A stretch of 64,000 nt of DNA from Marispirochaeta sp964554875 (GTDB taxonomy: Bacteria > Spirochaetota > Spirochaetia > JC444 > Marispirochaetaceae). This document shows, in pieces, positions 26,598 through 35,823 of this stretch. A program made the position numbers and the translations under genes. The notes beneath the pieces are model-generated. The model was not told the origin of the DNA and did no database searches. It saw nothing but the letters and a program-made list of their open reading frames with translations. How positions within the stretch are numbered: the stretch's first letter is position 1; each line of letters begins with the position of its first letter. The DNA lies in NCBI GenBank assembly GCA_964554875.1, contig CAZKQJ010000015.1, positions 27,274 through 91,273 on the forward strand, in the 5' to 3' direction.

Positions 26598-29050
26598 ATG
26601 GGGAACGCCGTGGAGCTGACAAGGCCGGAAACAGGAATTACAGGTTTTCCGTCCTCTCCGATTTCAACATTTTCCGGGAGCTGATACTCCGGATACATAT
26701 CCCTGAAATAGGGCAGACTGTAGCTGTCGAGTTTTACCCGGATTCCATCATCACCGTGGATAAACGACGAGGTAAGTCCGTAATATACCTCTCCCAGAGG
26801 GGTCTGTAGTATGTAGCGGGGGCCTTCCCGGCCGCTTCCCTCTCTGCGGATTTTGGAAGCGATATCGATTACGTCATACATATCTACTGGATGTTCCCTG
26901 TTCCACTCCCGCTGCACAGGATGGCCGGCCACATACAGGTGATGAAACTCGATTCCCGCTTTACGGTAGGCAAAGGTAAGTCCGCATATCTCGTCGGGAA
27001 AGTCGTTTATTTTCCCCAGCAGCGGGGTATTGGCATACACGGTGATTCCCCGGTTTGTCAGACGGCGGGTGAGCCGAGCGTGTTCATCGCTAAGCTGTTG
27101 GGCGTTAAGAAACCAGGTTTCTATTTCCAGGCGCAGAGGGTCGGATACCCCAAGACGGTTCATTTCCGCCAAAGAGGAAACGAGAGCCCTGGTAAAAACT
27201 TCAGGGGCAGAGGCGAATTCACTGCTCCGAATCCGCAGTGCGTTTACATGACCGATTTTGCGGAGTTCCCCGGCTATCCTTCTGAGACGGTAGAGGGCCT
27301 CGCGGATCCCCGATTCAGGACGGACAAGTACATCACTTATGGCAGGATTCCCACGGATATATTCGAATTCTGCTGCGCCCGCAGTACAGTCGATCTCTAC
27401 CCTGGTTTCATGAACCCGGTCCAGGCCCCGGATACCGGTGGGAACGATGGACTCACCCCGAATCAGGGAATGAAGGGAAGGCCCCTTCAGGGTATCCGGG
27501 ACATCCAGGGGTACGGAAACATGCTGTATCCGTAAGGGGCGGGAGCCCAGAAAGTAGGCATCCTTGCCCATTTTTGCCATATACTGAATGTCCAGTGTGC
27601 CCTCCGGGTTTACCCGGATATTCGGCAGCTCTGTTGCCAGGGGGGCGAAGGATTTAAAATAATCCGGAGTATAGGGAGTCCTTATCCAGATAAAGTTCTC
27701 CTCCCCCTCCACGGGCTCCACCGCCCATCCGCTGGTGTACCATTCCATCTTCCCGATGGGGGTGGCGGTACAGATTTTCGGTACGCTTCGGTCGGAGAGG
27801 TGAGCCCTGAGATACTCGGCCACATCGATTCCATCAGAAAGGGGAGACCAGTAGACGCTGTTTCCGTGAATCGGACTGCAGGGAATATAGATATAGTGCA
27901 TCTCCGCACCGGCACCCCGCAGCAGCTTGAAGAGCCGTACCAGTTCCGGCCCCTGATCGTTGCAGTCTTTCAGGAAGGGAGTCTGAATGTAAACGGCAAT
28001 ACCCGATTTTACAAGCTCCGTTATGATCTCCAGACTCACCGGAGAGACCTCGTCGGGATGAATAAAATGGGTGGCGATCTCCATCCGCTTGCCGTGAAGC
28101 TGTAGTTCGTAGTTCTTGTGCTTCAGGAACCTCATCCAGGATTCATCCTTCCGGAGGAAAAGATCGGGATAATAGGCCACCGAGCGGGTTGCAAGGCGAA
28201 GAGTCTGTACATGATCGATGGTCATCAGTCCGTCGATGGTGGCCTCCATGTTGCGACGGCTCAGAAAAGGGTCTCCCCCGGTAATAACGATCTCCTTTAT
28301 ATCGGGAGAACAACGGACATGCTCTATGGCCTTTTCGACATCCTCTACCGTGGGATTGACTTCGTTTCGGGATTCCTTGTGTTTGCGGAAGCAGAACCGG
28401 CAATAGACCGGACAGCTCATGTTCAGCAGATAGATTACCCGGTTCTGGTACATCTGCTCCAGAAGCCCCTGGTGGAACTGGCCGATCCAGGTGTTGGCGT
28501 GGCCCACCGGATCAAGTTCCTCAACGAAGGGCATATATTGATAGGCAACATCCGGCGAAAGCATCATCTGTCGCACTGTATGATATGACAGACGCACCGG
28601 GTACATATCGATCACCTTCTGCAGGTCACCGCGCTGATCCCCGGGGACTTCAAGGTTGGTCAGATCCACCAGGCTTTCCACGTCTTTTACGGATACATAG
28701 CCGTGTTGAGGAATACAGACCTCGAGCAAAGCAAGCAGATAAAGATAGGGAAGAACGATACCGTTCACTCCGGGATTCTTCGGTTTAGAACCGTCAAAGA
28801 CCGGAGAAAGGGCATTGAAGAACCCCGCAGGATTATTCCTGTAGCCGCAAGCTTCCAGCAGCCTGTCAAATTTTTCAACCCCGCTGCCCGTCCCCGTGAT
28901 CCGGAGAAACTCCTGACCCGCAAGATCAAAGGTGGCAAAGTGTTCAAGAAACTCCCTGCTTTTGTTCGTCAAAGCATCTACAGGTATATTCAGCTCCCTG
29001 CCTGAGTTCTTTAATATGATTCTCACCTCATCCGTTCCGCTCTTCACCAT
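26594..29050 (-). CDS. KamA-family radical SAM protein with a degenerate duplicate C-terminal half
   Basis: An 818-residue protein; lysine 2,3-aminomutases are usually 350-470. Residues 1-180 include a small N-terminal region and the KamA helical part. The radical SAM cluster motif is Cys213, Cys217, Cys220 (CPVYCRFCFRKH), with GGDP at 258-261. A PIGKMEW segment near 431-437 stands where KamA has its PLP-lysine loop. Residues about 560-765 repeat the barrel: IRGNPAISDVLV mirrors the GGDP region, and GITVYANTPLLGKIND mirrors GIAVYIQTPFLKDCND. In this copy the cysteines are absent and PLGEVYYGL replaces PIGKMEW, so it cannot hold the cluster or PLP. It is translationally coupled to the M23-like gene. 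The substrate is unknown. Confidence 0.87.
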   Translation of the reverse strand: MVKSGTDEVRIILKNSGRELNIPVDALTNKSREFLEHFATFDLAGQEFLRITGTGSGVEKFDRLLEACGYRNNPAGFFNALSPVFDGSKPKNPGVNGIVLPYLYLLALLEVCIPQHGYVSVKDVESLVDLTNLEVPGDQRGDLQKVIDMYPVRLSYHTVRQMMLSPDVAYQYMPFVEELDPVGHANTWIGQFHQGLLEQMYQNRVIYLLNMSCPVYCRFCFRKHKESRNEVNPTVEDVEKAIEHVRCSPDIKEIVITGGDPFLSRRNMEATIDGLMTIDHVQTLRLATRSVAYYPDLFLRKDESWMRFLKHKNYELQLHGKRMEIATHFIHPDEVSPVSLEIITELVKSGIAVYIQTPFLKDCNDQGPELVRLFKLLRGAGAEMHYIYIPCSPIHGNSVYWSPLSDGIDVAEYLRAHLSDRSVPKICTATPIGKMEWYTSGWAVEPVEGEENFIWIRTPYTPDYFKSFAPLATELPNIRVNPEGTLDIQYMAKMGKDAYFLGSRPLRIQHVSVPLDVPDTLKGPSLHSLIRGESIVPTGIRGLDRVHETRVEIDCTAGAAEFEYIRGNPAISDVLVRPESGIREALYRLRRIAGELRKIGHVNALRIRSSEFASAPEVFTRALVSSLAEMNRLGVSDPLRLEIETWFLNAQQLSDEHARLTRRLTNRGITVYANTPLLGKINDFPDEICGLTFAYRKAGIEFHHLYVAGHPVQREWNREHPVDMYDVIDIASKIRREGSGREGPRYILQTPLGEVYYGLTSSFIHGDDGIRVKLDSYSLPYFRDMYPEYQLPENVEIGEDGKPVIPVSGLVSSTAFPI

Positions 29051-29248
29051 ACACAGAAATCCTTTTGATGTTTTCAGGACCCAGTATACGGTATGTCCAG
29101 GGGGATAACAAGGAAAGGAATTACCAACTGTGCCGAAGGTGGGTCATGACCGGCAATTTCACGGTCAACGGCATTCGAACGAACAGCAGGAAACTCGAAC
29201 CGGTGATTTTTCAGGAGACCGGTGTTATAATAAGGATGGAGTTGAATA

Positions 29249-30334
29249 ATGCAATCACAAACCTCATTATTTCAAATACCTTTATTTCTTTGTATTTTGA
29301 TTCTTTCAGCAATTCCGGTGCATTCCGAAGACACTGTTCACCAGGATTGGCATCGTTTCATGTTGTGCGGCAACAGTATTGTTATTCCTGATTGGGGAGC
29401 CTCGTCTGTCCTTGAGTCCGACGATATTTTTTTACCCTCCCGGTACGGAGCGGAAAAGGCCCTGGACGGGGATACTGCCACATCATGGGTAGAGGGAGTC
29501 CCGGGTCCCGGCATTGGAGAGAGTTATACCCTGGCACTGCCATCATTACCCGAAGCTCTGGGATTTCACAACGGGTATGCGAAGAACAGCGATCTTTTTG
29601 GTTGGAACCATCGGGTAAAAACGATGAATGTCAGCATATATGCCGCTGTAACGGTCGACGCCCTGAGCACCGAACGAGCCATAATCTATGATGCGCAAAT
29701 CATATCAGAGATGCACACGATTCACCTGACCGATACAATGGCCGCCCAGAGGGTCCCGCTGCCGTTTTCCAGGACGATGCTTATCGAAAAGATGAAGGCT
29801 TTCCGTGAATCCGAAGCCATTGAATCCTGGAGATTCCCTGTGGCTACTGAGAATGGGGCCAATGCGGAGTCGGGGCTTTCATACGATTTCAGATACCTGA
29901 TTCACCTGGAAATCGCGGATATCTACCCCGGAACACGCTGGGAAGATACCTGTATCGCCGAATTGTGGGCCGATTACGGCGACGCTGTCGGGGTCAGGGA
30001 ATCCGAGAACATGCGGTCCCTCGTTATTACCAAAGCAGATAACGAAGAAATCATCGTATACAGCCCCTTCGAGTACCTTGTAACGCTGCTTGAAACAAAC
30101 AGCTCCAATGAATGGGCCCTCGTAATCCTCGAACCCTATTATCATGACGGCGGCAGGATCGAGACCAGGTATGCTGTGATTCACCTTCCAACAGGCCGTG
30201 ATTTGAGCGGAAAGACACTGTCCAATGTACTTCCCGTTGGATTCATGGAAGATGGACCTGATACCTATCTGAAACATGAAAACGGCGTTTCAGGAAAAGG
30301 CGGCCGAATTCCCTGCAGGCTCTACCACGACTGA
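29249..30334 (+). CDS. Secreted protein with NADase-type glycan-binding (discoidin-like) domain
   Basis: A 361-residue protein with a signal peptide (about 1-26). Residues 50-150 match the discoidin-like domain found in spirochaete and other secreted proteins: a WGASSVLE start, then ALDGDTATSWVEGVPGPGIGE and FHNGYAKNSDLFGWNHRVK. The domain usually binds glycans or sits beside toxin NADases. The remaining ~200 residues (with IADIYPGTRWEDTCIAELW) are a second similar beta-rich region. A site GGATGGAG lies eight bases before ATG 29249. It appears monocistronic. Confidence 0.75.
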   Translation: MQSQTSLFQIPLFLCILILSAIPVHSEDTVHQDWHRFMLCGNSIVIPDWGASSVLESDDIFLPSRYGAEKALDGDTATSWVEGVPGPGIGESYTLALPSLPEALGFHNGYAKNSDLFGWNHRVKTMNVSIYAAVTVDALSTERAIIYDAQIISEMHTIHLTDTMAAQRVPLPFSRTMLIEKMKAFRESEAIESWRFPVATENGANAESGLSYDFRYLIHLEIADIYPGTRWEDTCIAELWADYGDAVGVRESENMRSLVITKADNEEIIVYSPFEYLVTLLETNSSNEWALVILEPYYHDGGRIETRYAVIHLPTGRDLSGKTLSNVLPVGFMEDGPDTYLKHENGVSGKGGRIPCRLYHD

Positions 30335-30478
30335 CAGTGAACGGTGCAGCAGAATAGAATAATCATCATATGAAACGCAGATTTCTGGTCCCCTGGTTCT
30401 CCTTCGAGCAGTATCAGAATCATGATCTTCTTGTTCTGTTCCACCATGCCGTAAAAATATGCTATTCTGAATCAGAAA

Positions 30479-31744
30479 ATGGTTCATATCACAAAACCGC
30501 ACTCAGACGATCCTCTCTGTTCAGCAACCCTAGTTATATCCCTGGTACTTCACGCTTCAGCAGCCCTGCTTTTTCATCATGCCCAACTCCGTTCAGGGTC
30601 TCAGTATGTAATCCTGCAGGAGTTCGCCTGGCATTTCAGAATTCTGCTGGTCCTGTCCGCGGGTCTCTCACTTCTGCTGCGATTTTTCCGGAAGAATGCC
30701 CCTCTGCTTCTTATCTTCAAAATCGGCCTTTTTTTTCTTATCACCTACCCCCTGGGGCTGGAGCTGGGTATTTTCCTCATACTGCTTTTTGCAATCCTCA
30801 CGGATATCTTTGCCTATCTGCCGCTTAAGGCAGCACTTGCATACAGTGTATTGAGCCTTGTAATCGCCGGAACCCTCGGAAATCCCGGATCGGCTTTCAA
30901 CTACCCCAGATACGGCGCAGAGTTTGAGGAGCTGCTTACAGTCGGTATTACGGCCCTTGTCTACACCTTCGTCCTGCTGATGTACAGACAAACAGCCACA
31001 AAACTTACAACCGCCAACAGCAAAACCAGCCACCTGGATTCCGTCATCACCCAGCTCTCGGATGCCAATCTCGATTTTCAGCGCTATGTACACAGTGTGG
31101 AATACTCGGCTGTTCAGTCGGAGCGCCGGAGAATCAGCAGCGAGATTCATGATACAGTCGGTTACTCCCTGACAAACATCCTCATGACCCTGGAAGCAGT
31201 CAGTGATCTGATAGACAGGGACAGCCAGCGGGCACATGAGGCCCTGGGACGCTCCATTCGGGAAGCCCAGAACTGCCTGGAAGAAACCCGCCGTTCGATG
31301 CAGGAACTCAGATCAAAGGAACAGAATGAGGCGGTGGGACTGCAGGCTCTGGCACATCTGGTCCGCTCTTTCAGCGAGGCCACGGGAATCAAGGTCAACA
31401 TGGAATTCGGAAACGCACCCACCAGTTTCGGCAGCAGAGTAGACCTGGTGCTATTCAGGATTATTCAGGAGGGGCTGACCAATGCCTTTCGTCATGGACA
31501 GGCGGATACAGTGAGAATTGCCCTGTGGATTGAAGAAAATCAGCTGGTGGTCTCAATCCTGGACAACGGCCGGGGCACATCGCAGATTGTCGAAGGGATA
31601 GGTATAAGCGGTATGCGGGAACGGGTCGAGAAGATATACGGAAAAATCAGTTTCAAGAACTATCCCGACGGTTTCAGCGTAAGGGCCGTTCTTCCACTGA
31701 AGGAGGATAACAATGGACAGGATACGGGTGGTTCTCGTGGATGA
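30479..31744 (+). CDS. NarL-type sensor histidine kinase (HisKA_3)
   Basis: A 421-residue kinase with about six N-terminal membrane helices (residues 15-165), a coiled segment, and a HisKA_3 dimerisation domain with phosphoacceptor His in ERRRISSEIHDTVGYSLTN (about residue 224). The ATPase domain has IIQEGLTNAFRHG and LDNGRG and ends GISGMRERVEKIYG, as in LiaS/DesK. It senses within or at the membrane. Its 3' end overlaps the response regulator gene by 32 bases. Confidence 0.9.
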   Translation: MVHITKPHSDDPLCSATLVISLVLHASAALLFHHAQLRSGSQYVILQEFAWHFRILLVLSAGLSLLLRFFRKNAPLLLIFKIGLFFLITYPLGLELGIFLILLFAILTDIFAYLPLKAALAYSVLSLVIAGTLGNPGSAFNYPRYGAEFEELLTVGITALVYTFVLLMYRQTATKLTTANSKTSHLDSVITQLSDANLDFQRYVHSVEYSAVQSERRRISSEIHDTVGYSLTNILMTLEAVSDLIDRDSQRAHEALGRSIREAQNCLEETRRSMQELRSKEQNEAVGLQALAHLVRSFSEATGIKVNMEFGNAPTSFGSRVDLVLFRIIQEGLTNAFRHGQADTVRIALWIEENQLVVSILDNGRGTSQIVEGIGISGMRERVEKIYGKISFKNYPDGFSVRAVLPLKEDNNGQDTGGSRG

Positions 31745-32402
31745 TCAGGTTCTCTTTGTGGAGAGCCTGCAGACCGTTCTTGAACTCAGGTCCGACGACA
31801 TCGAGGTCGTGGGGACCGCCCATAATGGAGAAGAGGGCCTTGAAGTTATCCGCGCCAGCAGACCGGATATAGTCCTTATGGACGTCCGTATGCCTGGAAT
31901 GGACGGAGTTGAAGCTACCCGCAGGCTGCATCAGGAACATCCGGAAATAAAGGTCGTCATGCTCACGACCTTTGACGACGACGTCTACGTCCGGGAGGCC
32001 ATGCAGTACAGCGCCGTGGGGTATATCCTCAAAAATATCCCGGCTACGAACCTTATCAATTCGATCCGGGCTGTCAGGGACGGCACAATACAGCTTTCTC
32101 CCAGCGTTATGCACAAGATAGTCAGTCCTGAAATCGAGGCTGCGCCTTCCGGACGCAGCTCAAAGAAAACCGGGACAGAGCTCCAGGCTTCGGACTTCAG
32201 CCGCAGGGAACGGGAGGTCCTCTATCTTCTATCCAAAGGTCTGGATAACAGAGCCATAGGAGAAAAGCTCTTTATCGCGGAGCAGACGGTTAAGAACCAG
32301 ATATCCAGAATATACGGAAAAATCGGCAGCCACGACCGCTTCAGGGCAGCGGAAATCGCCCGGCAACTCGATATAGGCCGGTATATTTCCCGGGATGACT
32401 AA
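31713..32402 (+). CDS. NarL/LuxR-family response regulator
   Basis: A 229-residue protein preceded by AAGGAGG seven bases before ATG 31713. The receiver domain has DDQ near residue 11 and phosphoacceptor Asp in VLMDVRMPGMDG (about residue 54), Thr in MLTTFDDD and Lys in YILKN. The C-terminal GerE helix-turn-helix is FSRREREVLYLLSKGLDN...AEQTVKNQISRIYGKIG. It is the partner of the preceding kinase. Its stop overlaps that of the convergent dehydrogenase gene by four bases. Confidence 0.92.
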   Translation: MDRIRVVLVDDQVLFVESLQTVLELRSDDIEVVGTAHNGEEGLEVIRASRPDIVLMDVRMPGMDGVEATRRLHQEHPEIKVVMLTTFDDDVYVREAMQYSAVGYILKNIPATNLINSIRAVRDGTIQLSPSVMHKIVSPEIEAAPSGRSSKKTGTELQASDFSRREREVLYLLSKGLDNRAIGEKLFIAEQTVKNQISRIYGKIGSHDRFRAAEIARQLDIGRYISRDD

Positions 32403-33391
32403 AGCCGCGCAACAACCTTGTTTTCATGAGACTGCATAAGCCGGTTAATAAGATGCTGAGCTTCCCAGGCTTCCCGTATTGGAACCTTCGCGGTCGTTCC
32501 TGTCTTCACGGCATCGAGAAAATCCACGAGAGCCCTGCTTCGAAGATCTGTTTCCGGCGGGTATTTCTCAACAGCCCTCTCCTTCGATGTAGTCCAGCGA
32601 AGTGTTCCAGTTTCCAGAGAGGAATATTCGGCCACAAGCCGGGAGCAGACCAGGCGAAAGCTTGCTTCCCAGCTGCCGGGGACCGCGCAGTTGGAGGATG
32701 CCAGAGAGACCAGAGCCCCTGACTTCATTACCAGGCAGGCCGCCGAGGTATCCTCGATGGAATAATCCGGTACCTCACGATGACAGATGTTGTCCTGGAA
32801 CCCGACGACCCCGGCGGCCGGACCGAGAAGGTGCAGAACGAGGTCGAAGAGGTGGATTACCTGTTCCAGGAGCTGTCCGCCGGAGAGTCCAGCCCTCCTC
32901 CACCATGATGCGTGAAGCGAATTACACAGATAGGCTCCCTGCAGCAAGGAGGGACAACCCGCCTCTCCGGCTGAGAGAAGCTCCCGGAGGCGCATAATCA
33001 GGGGATGAAAGCGGTGTTGAAAATCCACCTGGGTAATTACGCCGGCAGCCTCCGCAGCCTTGACCATGGCCTCTGCCTGATCCGCTTTGACCGCCAAGGG
33101 CTTTTCCAAAAAGAGGTGGATTCCTCTCCTGGCAGCCTCCTCCACCTCTCCCCGGTGGGCCCCCGGAGGAAGACAGACAAAGAGAGCCTCCAGTTTTTCC
33201 CGGTCAAGCATACTTCGGTAATCGGTGTACACCGGTATCTGCCTGCCCAGCCTGAAAGCCAGGGCTTCGGCGCTTTCGAGGCGGCGGGAACAGAGGGCTG
33301 CAATTTCGGCCTTGCCGCTCGCTTCGGCGTTAAGCGCATGGGTCCTGCCCATGGAACCGGTTCCGATTACAGCGCAGCGCAGTCTATTCAT
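32399..33391 (-). CDS. Gfo/Idh/MocA-family NAD(P)-dependent oxidoreductase
   Basis: A 330-residue protein with N-terminal Rossmann motif VIGTGSMGRTHA and the family EKP motif (LFLEKPLAV, about residue 96). The middle contains QVDFQHRFHP. Members oxidise or reduce sugars, inositols and other polyols. It is last of three genes (GH4, dehydrogenase, this) joined by overlaps of eight and four bases, so it likely processes the monosaccharide released by the glycosidase. Confidence 0.88.
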   Translation of the reverse strand: MNRLRCAVIGTGSMGRTHALNAEASGKAEIAALCSRRLESAEALAFRLGRQIPVYTDYRSMLDREKLEALFVCLPPGAHRGEVEEAARRGIHLFLEKPLAVKADQAEAMVKAAEAAGVITQVDFQHRFHPLIMRLRELLSAGEAGCPSLLQGAYLCNSLHASWWRRAGLSGGQLLEQVIHLFDLVLHLLGPAAGVVGFQDNICHREVPDYSIEDTSAACLVMKSGALVSLASSNCAVPGSWEASFRLVCSRLVAEYSSLETGTLRWTTSKERAVEKYPPETDLRSRALVDFLDAVKTGTTAKVPIREAWEAQHLINRLMQSHENKVVARL

Positions 33392-34463
33392 CCTTGTCCC
33401 TCCCCGTCCCCGATTCCGCAGCAGGGAATATTACTCCAAGTTTTATTGCCCGGGCCGGCTCTTCCATGCACATGCGGTACTCCTCCTTCAGCTCCGCGTA
33501 GGGAACAAGCCGGTCAATAAGGTGATGGCCCGGTATGAGCCCCTGCCCTATCAAATGCAGGCATTCTGCCTCGATGCGGCCGGCACTCCAGCGGGGGTGG
33601 TCCCTGTTGGGGTCGCTGGTAGCCCGGGAAAAGATGATCTCGGGGCAGTTCATGTGGGCCTCCGCTCCCAGGTCCAGTCCGGCACCCCAGGGGGGCGGAA
33701 AAGCCCCGCAGACGATCCTTCCCCCGAAGGCTACACCCCGGAGGGCCTCCTGGAGGGCCTGCCGGGAGCCGGACATCTCAATAACTCCGTCTGCCCCCCT
33801 GTTCCGGGTAAGGAGTTTCAGTTCCCGGCCCACGTCTTCAGCGCCCGGGTCCAGTACCTCCGTGGCGCCCATCTTCATGGCCGCCGCCCTCCGCCCTTCC
33901 AGGGGATCGAGGGCAATAATCTGAGTTGCCCCGGAGAGAAGGGCCATGCGAACACAGATAAGCCCGATGGCCCCCATACCGAATACTGCGACCCTGTCCC
34001 CAAGGCGTACTCCGCTGTCCCGCACAGCCCCCAGGGAAAAGCGAGCCGGGTCAAGGCAGAGAGCGGAGCGCCAGTCGTTCTGCGACAGCCGCCACAGCCT
34101 GTTTCGGGGAATTACCGCGTATTCACAAAAGTGGGAGAAGCCGAATACATGCTCCCCCACTGCCAGATCCGTCACGTCCCGACCCAGAGAGGATACCCTT
34201 CCCGAAACCATATTGCCCGCGAAAAAGCTGTTTTCTTTCTTCTCTCCCCTGTCATGGGCAGGCGTTTTTTCATGAATCCGGAGCTCTTCGTTCCATTTTC
34301 CCCGCTGCGACGGGTACCCCTGGGCCATGGAGAACTCGGTGCCGTGCTTTATGGCTCCGTACTCCAGCTCCACCAGGACCTCTCCCGGACCGGGTTCCCC
34401 GCGGGGGAACTCTTTCCACTCCAGCTTTCCGCTGCCTTCCCGGACCTGCAGGACCCTGTTCAT
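33384..34463 (-). CDS. MDR-family dehydrogenase lacking zinc ligands
   Basis: A 359-residue medium-chain dehydrogenase. The Rossmann motif VAVFGMGAIGLICVRMA is near residue 166, and the catalytic domain begins ALVELEYGAIKHGTEFSMAQG. The usual active-site Cys (ICGSD-type) is replaced by KHGTE, and the four-cysteine structural zinc loop is missing. The fold and NAD(P) site are intact, so it is either a zinc-free dehydrogenase or works on a substrate that does not need zinc. It sits between the GH4 and Gfo/Idh genes with coupled starts. Confidence 0.82.
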   Translation of the reverse strand: MNRVLQVREGSGKLEWKEFPRGEPGPGEVLVELEYGAIKHGTEFSMAQGYPSQRGKWNEELRIHEKTPAHDRGEKKENSFFAGNMVSGRVSSLGRDVTDLAVGEHVFGFSHFCEYAVIPRNRLWRLSQNDWRSALCLDPARFSLGAVRDSGVRLGDRVAVFGMGAIGLICVRMALLSGATQIIALDPLEGRRAAAMKMGATEVLDPGAEDVGRELKLLTRNRGADGVIEMSGSRQALQEALRGVAFGGRIVCGAFPPPWGAGLDLGAEAHMNCPEIIFSRATSDPNRDHPRWSAGRIEAECLHLIGQGLIPGHHLIDRLVPYAELKEEYRMCMEEPARAIKLGVIFPAAESGTGRDKDE

Positions 34464-35767
34464 CGTATTATCCTGCAGTAGTCGCCGTGGGCGGTGAGCA
34501 TCTCATTGCAGAGAGATACAATCTCGTCGATACTGAGTTCCGCCGCCGTATGGGGATCCAGGAAGGCGGCCTGATACAGGGCATCCCGGCTTCCCTGCAG
34601 GGCGGCCTCGATGGTCATGAGCTGCACATGCACCGCCGCGCTGTTGAGGGCGGCACACTGGACGGGAAGTTCCCCTGCGTAGACCCCCTGAATGCCGTTA
34701 CGGTCCACCAGACAGGGGACCTCTACAACAGCTCTGGCCGGCAAGTTGGGAATGAGGCCGGTATTCTGCACATTTCCGTGAATCCGCCGGGGGGTCCCGG
34801 AAACAACTGAGTCCATTATACCGGCCGCGTACTCATAGGAGAGGCCACTGGATTCGGCACTGAAGTCCAGGCTCTTTTCCTTTTCATTTTCCCACTCCCG
34901 GATCTGCTCCCTGCAGCGGCGGGGATACTCATCCAGGGGAATATGGTACTCCTTTATGAGTTCGGGATGAGTGCGTTTTATCCAGTACGGACTGTACTCC
35001 GCATTATGCTCTGAAGACTCCGTTACGTAGTAACCAAAGCGCCGCATGATCTCGAAGCGCAGCCGGTCCTTGTGTTCCCTTAAACCTGAAGCCCGTTCCT
35101 TTATTTCCGGGTAGAGGTCTTTGCCCTTGTGTCTGATCTCCAGCAGCCAGGCCATGTGGTTAATACCGGCAATTCTCCATTGGACTTCCTCCGGGTCGAT
35201 GTCAATTCCGGTGTACTGCAGGAGCCGGGGCACACAGATCTGTACCGAGTGGCACAGACCGACGGTCCGGATCCCCGAAGCAGCCAGAATCCCGCCGCTT
35301 ACGATGGAGAGGGGATTTACATAATTCAGCAGGAGGGCTTCGGGGCACTCCTCCTCCATCTCCTTCACTATCTCGAACATCACCTGCAGGGTTCGTATAC
35401 CCCGGAAGATCCCCCCGATCCCCAGGGTATCCCCGATGGTCTGCCGCAGCCCGTAGCGGGCGGGAATTTCGAAATCGATTACCGTTGCCGGCTCGTAGCC
35501 ACCCACCTGAATCGCATTTATGACAAAGTCCGCCCCCCGCAGGGCAGCAGCTCTCTGTTCCTCTCCGCAGAAGCCGCGAAGACGGGCCAATCCCGCATTC
35601 AGCCCCTGGTTCAGTCGACCGATAATCTCCAAGGACTCTTTCAGTCTTCGACTGTCGATGTCATACAGATGAATCTCCGTATCCCGCAGCGCCGGAGTTT
35701 GAAAAGCATCTCCCAGAATATTACGCACGAAAACAGTGCTTCCGGCCCCCAGAAAGGTAATAATCAT
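34460..35767 (-). CDS. GH4 family glycosidase (alpha-galactosidase/MelA-like)
   Basis: A 435-residue enzyme with the GH4 NAD motif FLGAGSTVFVRNIL at the start and metal ligands in GLCHSVQ (Cys and His) and GINHMAW. The GLCHSVQ form is shared with MelA alpha-galactosidases. GH4 enzymes use NAD and Mn to cleave by oxidation-elimination and act in the cytoplasm on imported, often unphosphorylated, disaccharides. GGAGG lies nine bases before ATG 35767. It heads a minus-strand operon and is divergent from an AraC regulator. Confidence 0.88.
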   Translation of the reverse strand: MIITFLGAGSTVFVRNILGDAFQTPALRDTEIHLYDIDSRRLKESLEIIGRLNQGLNAGLARLRGFCGEEQRAAALRGADFVINAIQVGGYEPATVIDFEIPARYGLRQTIGDTLGIGGIFRGIRTLQVMFEIVKEMEEECPEALLLNYVNPLSIVSGGILAASGIRTVGLCHSVQICVPRLLQYTGIDIDPEEVQWRIAGINHMAWLLEIRHKGKDLYPEIKERASGLREHKDRLRFEIMRRFGYYVTESSEHNAEYSPYWIKRTHPELIKEYHIPLDEYPRRCREQIREWENEKEKSLDFSAESSGLSYEYAAGIMDSVVSGTPRRIHGNVQNTGLIPNLPARAVVEVPCLVDRNGIQGVYAGELPVQCAALNSAAVHVQLMTIEAALQGSRDALYQAAFLDPHTAAELSIDEIVSLCNEMLTAHGDYCRIIR

Positions 35768-35823
35768 TTTCGTTGCCTCCAGGTCCCATGCTAGGGCATC
35801 TGTTTTCCGGGGTATATAGCAAA

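Noticed and set aside
33225..34481. Long open frame on the plus strand over the MDR dehydrogenase and Gfo/Idh genes
   Set aside because: Pro/Arg-rich shadow frame with no family match; the minus-strand genes have clear Rossmann motifs and coupled starts.
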